From Oscillospiraceae bacterium (GTDB lineage Bacteria; Bacillota; Clostridia; Oscillospirales; CAG-272), in the NCBI GenBank assembly GCA_022009675.1, contig CP091718.1:124001-188000 (forward strand): a stretch of 64,000 nt of DNA. Reading direction: 5' to 3'. Positions within the stretch are counted from its first letter, which is position 1, and every line of letters starts with the position of its first letter. Below, one piece after another: positions 37,327 through 46,252 of this stretch. Under the pieces are notes generated by a model, which was given only the letters and a program-made list of their open reading frames with translations, did not search any database and had not been told where the DNA came from. The position numbers and the translations under genes are program-made.

Positions 37327-38635
37327 ATGAAAAGATTACTTACAGGCATACTCATCATCGCCCTGACCCTGTCACTGGGAGTTACCGCGTATGCGGCAAC
37401 TCCCGCCACGGTGGCGGCGGCAGAGACGCAGGCTCATCCGGGAGATACCGTGAACGTGGCTGTCACTGTCGCGGACAACCCCGGAATGGATGTTATGAAG
37501 CTGAAATTTTTCCTATGACGCAACGGCTCTTGTGCTGAAGGACATGTTGCCCGGAGACGTCATGACAGGCGCATTCACCCCCAACCCTGAAAAAGCTGTG
37601 GTTCTTCTGGAAGCCGCCGGCAAGGAAAACGAGTCCGGAAACGGCACGTTGGTCACGCTGAAATTCGAGGTCAAAAGCACCGCGCCGGCAAAGGATTATG
37701 CGGTGGAGTTTCTGGTAGCCGAGGCAGTCGATCGCGCCGGGAACGGGGTGGCGCTCCGCACGGATGCGGGCGTCATCCGCGTGACGGTACCCACGCCGAC
37801 CTACCCCGTCAGGTTCGACGCCAACGGCGGCACGGGAACAATGGAAAATGTGGAGAATGTCCCCGCAGGTGCGTTTACGCTCCCCGCAAGCGGCTTTACC
37901 GCTCCCGCGGGCAAGCAGTTCGGAGGCTGGGCAACCAGCGCGACCGGTTCTGCTATTCCGGATGCCGCCTGCAACGTGACGGCGAACATGACATTCTACG
38001 CCGTGTGGGAGGATATCCCGCACACGCATGACTACGGCACGGATTGGCTCACGGACGCCGAACGGCACTGGCACGCCTGCAAGTCCTGCGAAAACAAGAA
38101 GGACGAGGCGGCACACACCTTTGCATGGAAGACCGACAGGGAAGCAACCGTAACCGAGGCAGGCGAAAAGCATGCGGAATGCACGGTCTGCGGTTACCGG
38201 AAGCCCGCGGTTGCCATCGGCAAGCTTGCCCCCGCCATCACGGACGGCAAGAACAGCCGGTGGAGCAAAGGTAGTGAGGTCGGGCTGACCTTCCGGTCAG
38301 ATGCCGCATACGCGGACTTTACCGAAGTTCTTGTGGACGGCAACACGGTTCCGTCGGACAGCTACGAAACGCGCGAAGGCAGTATCCTTGTTACGCTGAA
38401 GGCAGGCTACCTTGCGACACTTGCGGATGGCGAGCATACACTCACCATCCGCTCCGAGAGCGGCGATGCCACGACAAAGTTCACGGTTGAGGCGGCAGTC
38501 ACGGTCGATTCGAGAGTCACACCTCCCGAACCAGCCGGTTCCTCTATGTGGATTTGGGTTGCCCCTTGCGATAGTCGTCCTCGGCGGCGGTGCAACGGCG
38601 GCGGTACTGCTCATCCGCAAAAAGAAAGCCTCTAA
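37327..38635 (+). CDS. cohesin protein with InlB-like, Cys/His and X2-like modules and membrane anchor (frameshifted)
   Basis: GAGGTGG precedes the ATG. Signal peptide 'MKRLLTGILIIALTLSLG'. A cohesin-like domain (nt ~37400-37790, 'AHPGDTVNVAVTVADNPGMD') is interrupted by a slip near 37505. Then an InlB-type repeat (~37800-38010), a Cys/His module (~38020-38210, 'HWHACKSC', 'ECTVCGY') and an X2-like module (~38225-38490). The membrane span 'LAIVVLGGGATAAVLLIRKKK' is in another frame because of one extra C near 38565; its exact end is uncertain. From the InlB repeat onward it is a shorter homologue of the scaffold ending at 11554, without the 44-repeat stalk. It lies 11 nt after the giant subtilase, so it is likely its surface receptor. 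Confidence 0.75.
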
Positions 38636-38641
38636 TCCGCG

Positions 38642-38689
38642 AAAGGGGTTATCAAAAACTCAAATGAGTTTTTTTGATAACCCCTTTTT
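38642..38689 (+). terminator. bidirectional rho-independent terminator
   Basis: An approximately 20-bp stem, AAAGGGGTTATCAAAAACTC paired with its complement, has an AAAT loop and T-runs on both strands. It serves the cohesin gene on the plus strand and the convergent hydrolase gene, whose last codons lie within it. Confidence 0.9.
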
Positions 38690-39877
38690 ATGTGGTATCA
38701 GGGCTTTTTGTTCCTGCATCGGCGCAGACTTCCTCCGTCCGACGGTCAGACCGAACTCAAAGCGGACAGCACCCCTCTTTTTCTGCTTGCGGGGCACGGT
38801 CAGCGGACGGATATCGAACAGCTTTCCGATAAGATACAGCGCCATCTCCTTGGTCTCCCTATCCATATCGCTTACCGTGCGGAGCATGATGATAACGTTC
38901 CGGATCGAGCCTGCGTTCAGCTCGGTGAGCGTGCGTGCGCCGGTGGATTCCAGAATGCCGAAGAACAGCTCGGTGAATTTTTTGCGTTCCTCCATGGTCA
39001 TGGAATCAATGCGGGCGCGAATCACGCTGTCATTGCGCACGCCCCTCCCGGACAGCCGGTGCGCCCGGACAAAGGAACCGCCCATGACCTCCCAGGACAG
39101 TCCGTTGTGCTGGAATATGCCGAGCTGACTGCTACGGATGACATCGCATTCATCATGTGAAAGCAGCATCCCGACCAGGGAGGACTGCGGTACCAGGCTG
39201 TCGATGCGGTCGGCAAGTGTACGGTACGCCTCCGACTCCAGCATTTTTTCCGAGAATCCGGGACCATCGTTGCTGTATACCCGGACGATCCGATCCCGCG
39301 TCGCGGGCGAGGCGTGAACCGCCCCCCAGACTGCCAGATTGCCTCCCTTGGAATGCCCGCCGACGTACAGGCGGGAGTTTTTCGTCAGCGGCAGATTGTC
39401 CAGATACTCCGCCGTCAGGCGCTGTGCCGGAACCTCGTCCATCCAGGACAGATTGAAATCCTCCCGCCAGCCGACGATGGTATCATCGGTTCCGCGCACC
39501 GCCGCAAACCATGTATCATCCGGCAGGCGGATCGTCAGTGCGGAAAACTGCACCTGCTTTTTCTCGCAAATCTCGTTGACGTATCCGCAAAGCTGCAGGT
39601 CACGGTAGCGCGGCGCATCCGCCATCTGACGGAACAGCGCAACGATTTCCCGCGGCACGATAAGTCCCAGCGGGCGCTCATCCTTGGGATCGTGCGTGAA
39701 GAAATACTCCTTCGCCGCCTCCCTGAGCGTCACACATCGGTCCGGGGTGGATGGGACTGCGCCATCCAGCTCGACATAGGAAAGAAGGCAGAAAATCAGG
39801 TTGTCCACCTCGTTGAGCGGATCGTTTTCAAAGGGAATATCCCCCCGCCACTGGATATAATCGGTTACGTGCGGCAT
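38660..39877 (-). CDS. Mbeg1-like (DUF2974) alpha/beta-hydrolase
   Basis: A 405-residue protein of a lipase-like family common in Bacillota. The nucleophile elbow 'GGHSKGGNLA' (Ser near residue 173) follows the 'AVRGTDDTIVGWREDF' segment typical of DUF2974. No signal peptide is seen. The substrate is unknown. AAAGGAG lies a few bases before the ATG. The reading frame is intact throughout, unlike most large genes here. The last nine codons run into the terminator stem at 38642-38689, so the C-terminus KKGLSKKLI may be extended by a missed stop. Confidence 0.82.
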   Translation of the reverse strand: MPHVTDYIQWRGDIPFENDPLNEVDNLIFCLLSYVELDGAVPSTPDRCVTLREAAKEYFFTHDPKDERPLGLIVPREIVALFRQMADAPRYRDLQLCGYVNEICEKKQVQFSALTIRLPDDTWFAAVRGTDDTIVGWREDFNLSWMDEVPAQRLTAEYLDNLPLTKNSRLYVGGHSKGGNLAVWGAVHASPATRDRIVRVYSNDGPGFSEKMLESEAYRTLADRIDSLVPQSSLVGMLLSHDECDVIRSSQLGIFQHNGLSWEVMGGSFVRAHRLSGRGVRNDSVIRARIDSMTMEERKKFTELFFGILESTGARTLTELNAGSIRNVIIMLRTVSDMDRETKEMALYLIGKLFDIRPLTVPRKQKKRGAVRFEFGLTVGRRKSAPMQEQKALIPHKKGLSKKLI

Positions 39878-39925
39878 AATGTCTCCTTTCTTCGCTTGGT
39901 TCGTTCGCGTTTACGCCACGATGGG

Positions 39926-39959
39926 CAAAATGCGGCTCCGTCCGGGGGGCGGAGCCGCA
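39926..39959 (-). terminator. rho-independent terminator of the decarboxylase operon
   Basis: On the minus strand, GCGGCTCCG pairs with CGGAGCCGC around a 9-base loop and is followed by ATTTTG, 24 bases after the oadA stop. Confidence 0.75.
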
Positions 39960-39982
39960 AAGGGCACTTCTCTTGCTGTCGG

Positions 39983-41384
39983 TCAGACAGTATGGATTCC
40001 CGCGGCAGCATCGGCGTGCGCGCCGTCAATGCCGTACTTCTGCGCCTTCCGGTACTCAAAGAACTTGAGGGCGACCTTGTCGAACAGTGCGTAGGACAGA
40101 ACGTCCTCCTCCTGCTCCATCAGCCCCTGCGGCATCTCGGCGCGGAGCGTTTCCATCTCCGGCTTGAGATCGTCGGCGGGACGATAGGTAATCGGCTGGG
40201 CGTCTCCGCAGATCTTCTTCACGAACTCGGGCTTGATGGGCACCGGCGTCTTGCCGTACTTGCCCAGCACGATGTCCTTGAACTCCTTGGTAATGGTCTT
40301 GTAGCGCTCGCCGGTCAGCACATTGAAAACAGCCTGCGTGCCGACAATCTGGGACGAGGGCGTAACCAGCGGGGGGTATCCGACGTCGGCACGGACGCGC
40401 GGCACCTCCTCCAACACGGCGGTGAGCTGATCCTCCTTGCCCGCCTGTTTAAGCTGGGACATCAGATTGGACAGCATTCCGCCCGGTACCTGATACATCA
40501 GCGCATTGACATTGACCTTCAGCACCTTGGGATCAAGCAGTCCGCTCTTGAGGTACTTCTCGCGCAGAGGCGTGAAGTAGCGGGTCAGCACATCCAGCTT
40601 GGCAAGGTCGAGACCGGTATCGTACTCGGTTCCGGCAAGTGCGGCGACCATGGACTCTGTGGGCGGCTGGGAGGTTCCCATCGCCAACGGGGACAGTGCG
40701 GTGTCGATGACATCGACTCCCGCCTCGACCGCCTTCATGAGCGTCATGGACGCCAGTCCGGAAGTATAGTGCGTGTGCAGCTGGATCGGGATCTTGACGC
40801 TTTCCTTGAGCGTGCGTACCAGCTCATACGCCTCATACGGCTTGAGCAGACCCGCCATATCCTTGATGCAGATGGAATTTGCGCCCATCTCCTCCAGCTG
40901 CTTGGCGTAATTGCGGTAATACTCGGTCGTATACACGGGTCCCGTGGTATAGCTGAACGCCGCCTGCACATGTCCGCCCCTCTTTTTTGGTCGCGTCGAT
41001 CGCGGTCTTGAGGTTGCGGGGATCGTTCAGCGCGTCGAAAATGCGGATGATGTCAATGCCGTTGGCAATGGACTTCTGCACAAAGTACTCCACCACATCG
41101 TCCGCGTAGTGGCGGTAGCCGAGGATGTTCTGTCCGCGGAACAGCATCTGCAGCTTGGTCTTTTTGACGCGGGCGCGAATCTTACGCAGGCGCTCCCACG
41201 GGTCCTCATTAAGAAAGCGCATGCAGGCGTCAAAGGTCGCGCCGCCCCATGCCTCCAGGGAGTAGTAACCAACGTCGTCCATAGCTTCCAGGATCGGGAG
41301 CATTTCCTCGGTGGTCATCCGCGTGGCAATCAGCGACTGGTGCGCATCACGCAGAACCGTTTCGGTAATTTTTACCTGACTCAT
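39983..41384 (-). CDS. oadA: oxaloacetate decarboxylase alpha / carboxyltransferase subunit (frameshifted)
   Basis: It catalyses transfer of the carboxyl group of oxaloacetate to biotin in the cytoplasm, as part of the Na+ pump with OadB. The N-terminal TIM barrel has '[11 protein letters not shown]', '[14 protein letters not shown]' and the zinc/metal segments 'CIKDMAGLL' and 'LHTHYTSG'. The C-terminal PYC/OADA domain ends without a biotinyl domain; biotin is carried by the separate protein at 42720. The T6 run at 40983-40988 (A6 on the coding strand) should be five, joining 'DATKK' to 'VQAAFSYTT'. Corrected length is about 467 residues. ATG 41384 gives the normal family start (MSQVKITET). 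Pyruvate carboxylase subunit B is an alternative name. Confidence 0.87.
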
Positions 41385-41422
41385 TTCAATCACACAATCC
41401 TTTCTCTTTTGGGAATCTCCCA

Positions 41423-42645
41423 TTACACCCAGGCAAGGAACACACCGGCGGCAACTGCCGACCCGATGACGCCCGCCACGTTGGGACCCATGGCGTGCAT
41501 GAGCAGGAAGTTGGTGGGGTCATACTTCTGTCCCTCAAGCTGGGAGACGCGCGCCGCCATCGGCACGGCAGACACGCCGGCAGAACCGATGAGCGGGGTT
41601 GATGGTACCGCCGCAGATGACATTCATGAGCTTTGCGGTCAGCAGTCCGCCACAGGTGGAGATAGAGAAGGCAACCAGCCCCAGCGCGATGATGAGCAGA
41701 GTCTGCGGGCGCAGGAAGTTCGCCGCGCTGGCAGTTGCCCCCACCGAGATGCCGAGGAAGATGGTGACGATGTTCATCAGTTCGTTCTGCGCCGTCTTGG
41801 ACAAACGGTCGGTCACGCCGCAGACATTGAGCAGGTTTCCGAACATCAGGCAACCGATCAGCACCAGCGCATCCGGCACGATCAGACCGACGATTGCGGT
41901 CACGATGAGCGGGAACAGGATCTTTTCCAGCTTGGAAACCGGGCGCAACGCCTCCATACGGATGGCGCGCTCCTTCTTGGTCGTCAGCAGTCTCATGAAG
42001 GGCGGCTGGATCATGGGTATCAGCGCCATATAGCTGTATGCGGCGATGGCAATTCCGCCCAGCAGAACCGGCGCCAGCGTCTTGGTCACCAGAATGGCGG
42101 TAGGTCCGTCCGCGCCGCCGATGATGCCGATGGACATTGCCTCAGCCAGGCTGAACTGTCCGGACAGGAGCGCCGCAGCGAACGCAATGAACACGCCGAG
42201 CTGCGCGCCCGCACCGATCAGCAGGCTCTTGGGATTGGCGATCAGCGGGGAGAAGTCGGTCATGGCACCGATGCCGATAAAGATCAGGCAGGGGTAAATA
42301 CCGAGCTTGACGCCGAGGTACAGCATGTCCAGGAATCCGCCGTGGTGAAGAATGTAGGCGTAATCTATCTCATCCGCGATGAAGTATTCCAGATGGAAGA
42401 TGTTCGCGCCGGGCAGATTGGTCAGCAGCATCCCGACGGCAATGGGCAGGAGCAGAAGCGGTTCAAAGCCGCGTCTGATGGCAAGGTAGACCAACACTCC
42501 GACAATCAGGAGCATGACCAGCGTCTGCCAGCAGGCGGTGTTGAACATCCAGCCGCGCCCCGCCAGCGTAAACTGATCGCCTTCCTTGAAAAGCAGCTGC
42601 CAGACGCCTGTCTTGGTCAGAAAAATTCAACAAACTATCAAGCAT
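41423..42645 (-). CDS. oadB: Na+-translocating decarboxylase beta subunit (frameshifted)
   Basis: The integral membrane subunit decarboxylates carboxybiotin and pumps Na+ out. It has about ten hydrophobic helices and the family motifs '[11 protein letters not shown]' (the Asp essential for Na+ binding in characterised OadB), '[13 protein letters not shown]' and 'GGTINP'. Two slips break it: a T5/A5 run near 42621, just after the first eight residues, and the GGGG near 41595, before '[16 protein letters not shown]'. After correction it has about 407 residues, close to the family length. The ATG at 42645 restores 'MLDSLLNF'. It is expressed between the biotin carrier and OadA genes. Confidence 0.87.
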
Positions 42646-42719
42646 AATAGTGGTTTTCCTTTCATTCCGTCCGGGGCGGAACACCGGCTATGCCCGGACA
42701 AGTCTCAAAGCAGGTCGTC

Positions 42720-43091
42720 TTACTTCAGAGTCAGCAGAACCTGATCCGTCTTGACGGAATCGCCGCTCTTGACATCGACGCTTGCCACCACGCCGTCCTG
42801 CGGCGCGGGCACATCGTTCTCCATCTTGAGCGCCTCAATGACAGCCACGGGAGCGCCCTTCGTGACGGTATCGCCCGGCTTGACATTGACCTTCATGACA
42901 GTCCCCTGCAGGGGCGCCTTGACAGCTACAGAGCCGGCGGCGGCAGCCTTGGGTGCCGGAGCGGGAGCCGCCTTGGGAGCGGCGGGCGCGGCAGGGGCAT
43001 CAACGGTCACAGCGGCGGAGGCATCAACCTCCTCAACGGTCATGTCGTAGGTGTTGCCGTTTTTCAGCGTAACGATAAATCTCTTTTTCAT
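42720..43091 (-). CDS. biotin carrier protein of the decarboxylase
   Basis: A 123-residue protein with an N-terminal segment of about 30 residues ('KRFIVTLKNGNTYDMTVEEV'), an Ala/Pro-rich flexible linker, and a biotinyl domain with the biotin-attachment motif EALKMEND (Lys near residue 94). It swings carboxybiotin from the carboxyltransferase to OadB. It equals MmdC/OadA-C in related pumps. ATG 43091 has AAAGGA about ten bases upstream. Confidence 0.92.
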   Translation of the reverse strand: MKKRFIVTLKNGNTYDMTVEEVDASAAVTVDAPAAPAAPKAAPAPAPKAAAAGSVAVKAPLQGTVMKVNVKPGDTVTKGAPVAVIEALKMENDVPAPQDGVVASVDVKSGDSVKTDQVLLTLK

Positions 43092-43145
43092 GACAGTATA
43101 TCCTTTCACATCAGCATAAAAATAGACAGATTCGGTGCCCGGCTG

Positions 43146-43574
43146 TCAGCGCCCGGCTTTTTTGAAGGAAACCACGCGGAACCCGCTGGCAAAGCGGGAG
43201 GACAGTTCTTCGTCCGACGCAATGGCGGCAGCCACGGCTGCGGTGAGCGCGGCGACCAGCTCCTCGTCATCTTCCGCCGCAGTCCCGGTCTCCCCGGCAG
43301 GCATCTCCTCGGGCAGTTCGGCAGGTGCCGCGACCGGGGCAGGTGCCTCGGCGGGCTGTTCGTTCGCAGTCTTTTTCTTGTTGCCGGAGGTCATCACCTT
43401 GCCGAAAATGGCAAGCACACCCCACAGCAGCGCCAGCACGGCGAACACCATACCCATGCCGATCAGCACGACCTGTCCCGCGATTTCCAGCCGCTCAGGC
43501 GACATAAAGCCGCCCAGATCTTCGCCGGACTGCTCTGCCTTGGCGGCAAGGGTCTGAAGGGTAAACATATTCAT
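43146..43574 (-). CDS. oadG: Na+-pump decarboxylase gamma subunit (OadG family)
   Basis: A 142-residue small membrane subunit: one transmembrane helix ('VVLIGMGMVFAVLALLWGV', residues ~33-51), an Ala/Pro/Glu-rich linker, and a conserved C-terminal region 'DDEELVAALTAAVAAAIA' ending 'GFRVVSFKKAGR'. In characterised pumps it helps assemble alpha and beta subunits and may bind a metal. GAGGAG lies eight bases before ATG 43574. It is placed between the carboxyltransferase and biotin carrier genes. Confidence 0.88.
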   Translation of the reverse strand: MNMFTLQTLAAKAEQSGEDLGGFMSPERLEIAGQVVLIGMGMVFAVLALLWGVLAIFGKVMTSGNKKKTANEQPAEAPAPVAAPAELPEEMPAGETGTAAEDDEELVAALTAAVAAAIASDEELSSRFASGFRVVSFKKAGR

Positions 43575-43588
43575 AGGAAACGCTCCTC

Positions 43589-44920
43589 TCACAGAGGCAG
43601 CACGCCGTGCTTGCGGTCAGGCGTACCGCTTGCCTTGTCCGAGAGCATATAGAACGCGGCGCACAGGCGGGCGCGCAGCTCCTCGGCGGGGATTACGTCG
43701 TCGATGTCACCGCCTGCGGCGGCGGCATCCGCCAGGTTTTCCGCCGTCCACGCCGCCTCGACCGAAGCGCGGGGCGTCTTGGCAGTCACATCGCCGTTGC
43801 GCAGGAACGCAACAGCCGCGGCAGGATCCATCACGCTGACAACCGCATCCGGCAGAGCCAGCGTCAGATCAGCCCCCAGCGCACGGGAGCCGAGCAGGGT
43901 AAAGGCGGCGCCGTATGCCTTGCCGGTCACAGCCGTCACCTTCGGGCAGGTCGCGCCGGCATAAGCGGAAGCCAGCTTGCCCAGCGCCCCCGCCAGAGCG
44001 GGATCGGCGCGCATCGCCAGTCCGGCGTTATCCACCAGCGTCAGAACCGGCAGCGAGAAGGCGTCGCAGAAATTCACAAGGCGCGCCGCCTTGGCGGCAC
44101 CGGCGGCAGTCAGCCTGCCCTCATCGGAGGCACCGTTTCCGGCAACCACACCCACGGTCATACCGCCCATGCGGCAGAGTCCGACCGTCAGCTCCTGCCC
44201 GCAGGCGGCGTACAGCTCGGTAAAGCTACCCGCATCGGCAAGCTCCGTGACCAGCGCAGCACCCGTTCTGCCGGAAGGGCTGACGGGGCGATCCGGCGCA
44301 TCGGCAGGATCGGTGTCTGCACTGTCCGCATTGTTGCGGGGCAGGAGTCCGACCAGCGTGCGGACGGCGGCAACAGCGGCATCCTGCGATTCCGCCGTCA
44401 GTGCGGACAGCCCGTTTGCGGCTGCATACGCCGTAGTCCCCGTCTCCCCGCCGACATTGAAGGGCGGATTGACAAACAGCTCGGATCGGTCCTTCACCGT
44501 AACGGTGAAGTCGAACAGCCCGGCGGCAACGGCAGCCATACCGCCGCAGACGCCCTCAACCAGCGCGACCTGCGGGATAATGCCGGAGGCGTCCGAAACG
44601 CACTTCATCAGCTGTCCGTATGCCGACAGCGCGCCCGCCCCGTCGGTCACAACCGCGCCGGCGCTGTTCAGTACGCCCACAACCGGCGCACCCGTGCGCA
44701 CCGCCTGCTCGTACAGTCTGGCAATCTTGGCGGCGCCGACCGCATCGAAAGCACCCTTCTGCCGATCGGCATCCTGCGCGAAGGCAAAAGCCAGCTTGCC
44801 GCCGACCGCTCCGTAGCCGCAAAGCACAGCGTCATACGTCTCTCCCTGCCTGCGGACAAACGCACCCATTTCGACAAAGGTGCCCTCGTCAAACAGCGAA
44901 ACAATCGCCGCACGACCCAT
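43589..44920 (-). CDS. short acyl-CoA carboxyltransferase subunit (MmdA/PccB-like)
   Basis: A 443-residue member of the acetyl-/propionyl-CoA carboxyltransferase family with tandem crotonase folds. The N-terminal half has 'LFDEGTFVEMGAFV', 'YGAVGGKLAFAFAQD' and 'VEGVCGGMAAVAAG'. The C-terminal half has 'GNGASDEGRLTAAGAAKAAR', 'VDNAGLAMRADP' and 'GKAYGAAFTLLGSRALGAD'. It is shorter than the usual ~510 residues, lacking the N-terminal ~60. It probably transfers CO2 from methylmalonyl-CoA (or a related acyl-CoA) to the biotin carrier. First gene of the operon, read from the promoter at 45101-45129. Confidence 0.82.
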   Translation of the reverse strand: MGRAAIVSLFDEGTFVEMGAFVRRQGETYDAVLCGYGAVGGKLAFAFAQDADRQKGAFDAVGAAKIARLYEQAVRTGAPVVGVLNSAGAVVTDGAGALSAYGQLMKCVSDASGIIPQVALVEGVCGGMAAVAAGLFDFTVTVKDRSELFVNPPFNVGGETGTTAYAAANGLSALTAESQDAAVAAVRTLVGLLPRNNADSADTDPADAPDRPVSPSGRTGAALVTELADAGSFTELYAACGQELTVGLCRMGGMTVGVVAGNGASDEGRLTAAGAAKAARLVNFCDAFSLPVLTLVDNAGLAMRADPALAGALGKLASAYAGATCPKVTAVTGKAYGAAFTLLGSRALGADLTLALPDAVVSVMDPAAAVAFLRNGDVTAKTPRASVEAAWTAENLADAAAAGGDIDDVIPAEELRARLCAAFYMLSDKASGTPDRKHGVLPL

Positions 44921-45100
44921 GGTGTCCTTCTTTTTCCATATCCATAAACCGTAGTTCCTTTTCCTGACCGGCTGACCCGACCGGCGCCTGCCCCGCAGAG
45001 AGAGAGATGCGCCTTCCGGTTGCCGCCGACCCGATTTACGTACTTTTTTTCCGGGTAAAACAGGCTTTCGGAAAAACCCATCCTCCCCCGATTATACCAA

Positions 45101-45129
45101 ATTATAGCACCAATCCGAACAGCCGTCAA
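45101..45129 (-). promoter_or_regulatory. sigma-A promoter for the decarboxylase operon
   Basis: On the minus strand: TTGACG, 17-base spacer, TATAAT, with a second TATAAT ten bases further on. It points to the carboxyltransferase gene at 44920 and is divergent from the truB promoter. Confidence 0.88.
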
Positions 45130-45166
45130 CTGCCGGAGCGGCATTTGTTTGTTAATTATTTGTGAC

Positions 45167-45195
45167 TTGACAGCGGCAGGCAGATGTGATACAAT
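45167..45195 (+). promoter_or_regulatory. sigma-A promoter for truB
   Basis: TTGACA, 17-base spacer, TACAAT, about 30 bases before the truB ATG. Confidence 0.87.
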
Positions 45196-45225
45196 GCGCA
45201 CAGAAGTTATCCGACGGAGGTACAC

Positions 45226-46161
45226 ATGAATACTGCCGAAAAATGCGCCGCACCGGACGGCGTTCTGCTTATAGACAAGCCCGCAGGCATGACCTCGCAC
45301 GATGTCGTGTCCCGTGTCCGCCGCCTGTTCGGTACCCGGCAGGTCGGGCACACCGGCACGCTGGACCCCATGGCGACCGGCGTGCTGATCCTGCTGTTGG
45401 GACGAGCCGCCAAGGCATCCGAGTATGTGTCGCACGATGAAAAATTCTACGAAGCCGTTCTGCGCCTGGGACTGCGCACCGACACCGAGGACACAACCGG
45501 CGTCATTCTGTCGACCGCTCCGGCTGTCAGCCTGCCGGACGGTGCGGCACTGGATGCGGTTCTGCCGCGTTTTTCACGGAAAAATCTTCCAGATTCCGCC
45601 CATGTACTCCGCCCTGAAAGTTGGCGGGCGCAAGCTGTGCGACATCGCGCGGGCAGGAGGCACCGTGGAGCGGCAACCCGCCCCGTGGAGATACGGGCAC
45701 TGACGGCAGAGCCGGCTTCCCTGCCCTCCGACTTCCGTCTGCACGTCACCTGCTCCGGCGGCACCTACATCCGCACCCTGTGCGCCGACATCGGCGATGC
45801 ACTGGCGTGCGGCGGCACCATGGCGGCACTGCGCCGCACGGCGGCAAGCGGCTACCCCGTCTCTGCCTGCCGTACGCCGGAGGAGTTGGCTGCCATGGAG
45901 CCTGCTGCACGCGTCGCCTGTCTCCTGCCGGTGGAGACGCTGTTCTCCGACCTGCCGTGCCTGTCCCTGTCGGAGTTTCATACCAAGCTGTGCCGGAGCG
46001 GGTGCGAACTGTATCAGACGCGACTGAGCCTGCGTCAGCCGTATCCGACCGGAGCGCGCCTGCGGCTGTACGGTGCGGACGGTACGTTCTTCGCGCTCGG
46101 CGAGGTACGCGACTACCCGGACGGCACGGCAATCAAAATGATCAAGCTGTTTGTCCTCTGA
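45226..46161 (+). CDS. truB: tRNA pseudouridine-55 synthase (internal double frameshift)
   Basis: It makes pseudouridine 55 in the T-arm of tRNA. Family motifs are '[15 protein letters not shown]', '[15 protein letters not shown]' (catalytic Asp near residue 48) and '[17 protein letters not shown]'. The apparently intact 311-residue frame hides two compensating slips. Between about nt 45570 and 45685 the expected '[19 protein letters not shown]' is in another frame, while this frame reads Arg/Ala-rich nonsense. The total length still matches the family. GGAGG precedes the ATG. Confidence 0.88.
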   Translation: MNTAEKCAAPDGVLLIDKPAGMTSHDVVSRVRRLFGTRQVGHTGTLDPMATGVLILLLGRAAKASEYVSHDEKFYEAVLRLGLRTDTEDTTGVILSTAPAVSLPDGAALDAVLPRFSRKNLPDSAHVLRPESWRAQAVRHRAGRRHRGAATRPVEIRALTAEPASLPSDFRLHVTCSGGTYIRTLCADIGDALACGGTMAALRRTAASGYPVSACRTPEELAAMEPAARVACLLPVETLFSDLPCLSLSEFHTKLCRSGCELYQTRLSLRQPYPTGARLRLYGADGTFFALGEVRDYPDGTAIKMIKLFVL

Positions 46162-46210
46162 CGCCACGGCACCCGGCTGGCAAACATTCCGCCGTATATA
46201 AAAAGATCAC

Positions 46211-46250
46211 CCGGACACACTATGCATATCCTGTGTGTCCGGGAGGTTTT
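46211..46250 (+). terminator. terminator hairpin overlapping the next gene's ribosome site
   Basis: An approximately 10-bp stem CCGGACACAC / GTGTGTCCGG is followed by GAGGTTTTTT. The GGGAGG used by the DUF421 gene at 46253 overlaps the 3' side of the stem and the T-run touches its start codon, so folding should both stop transcription and hide the ribosome site. Confidence 0.75.
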
Positions 46251-46252
46251 TT

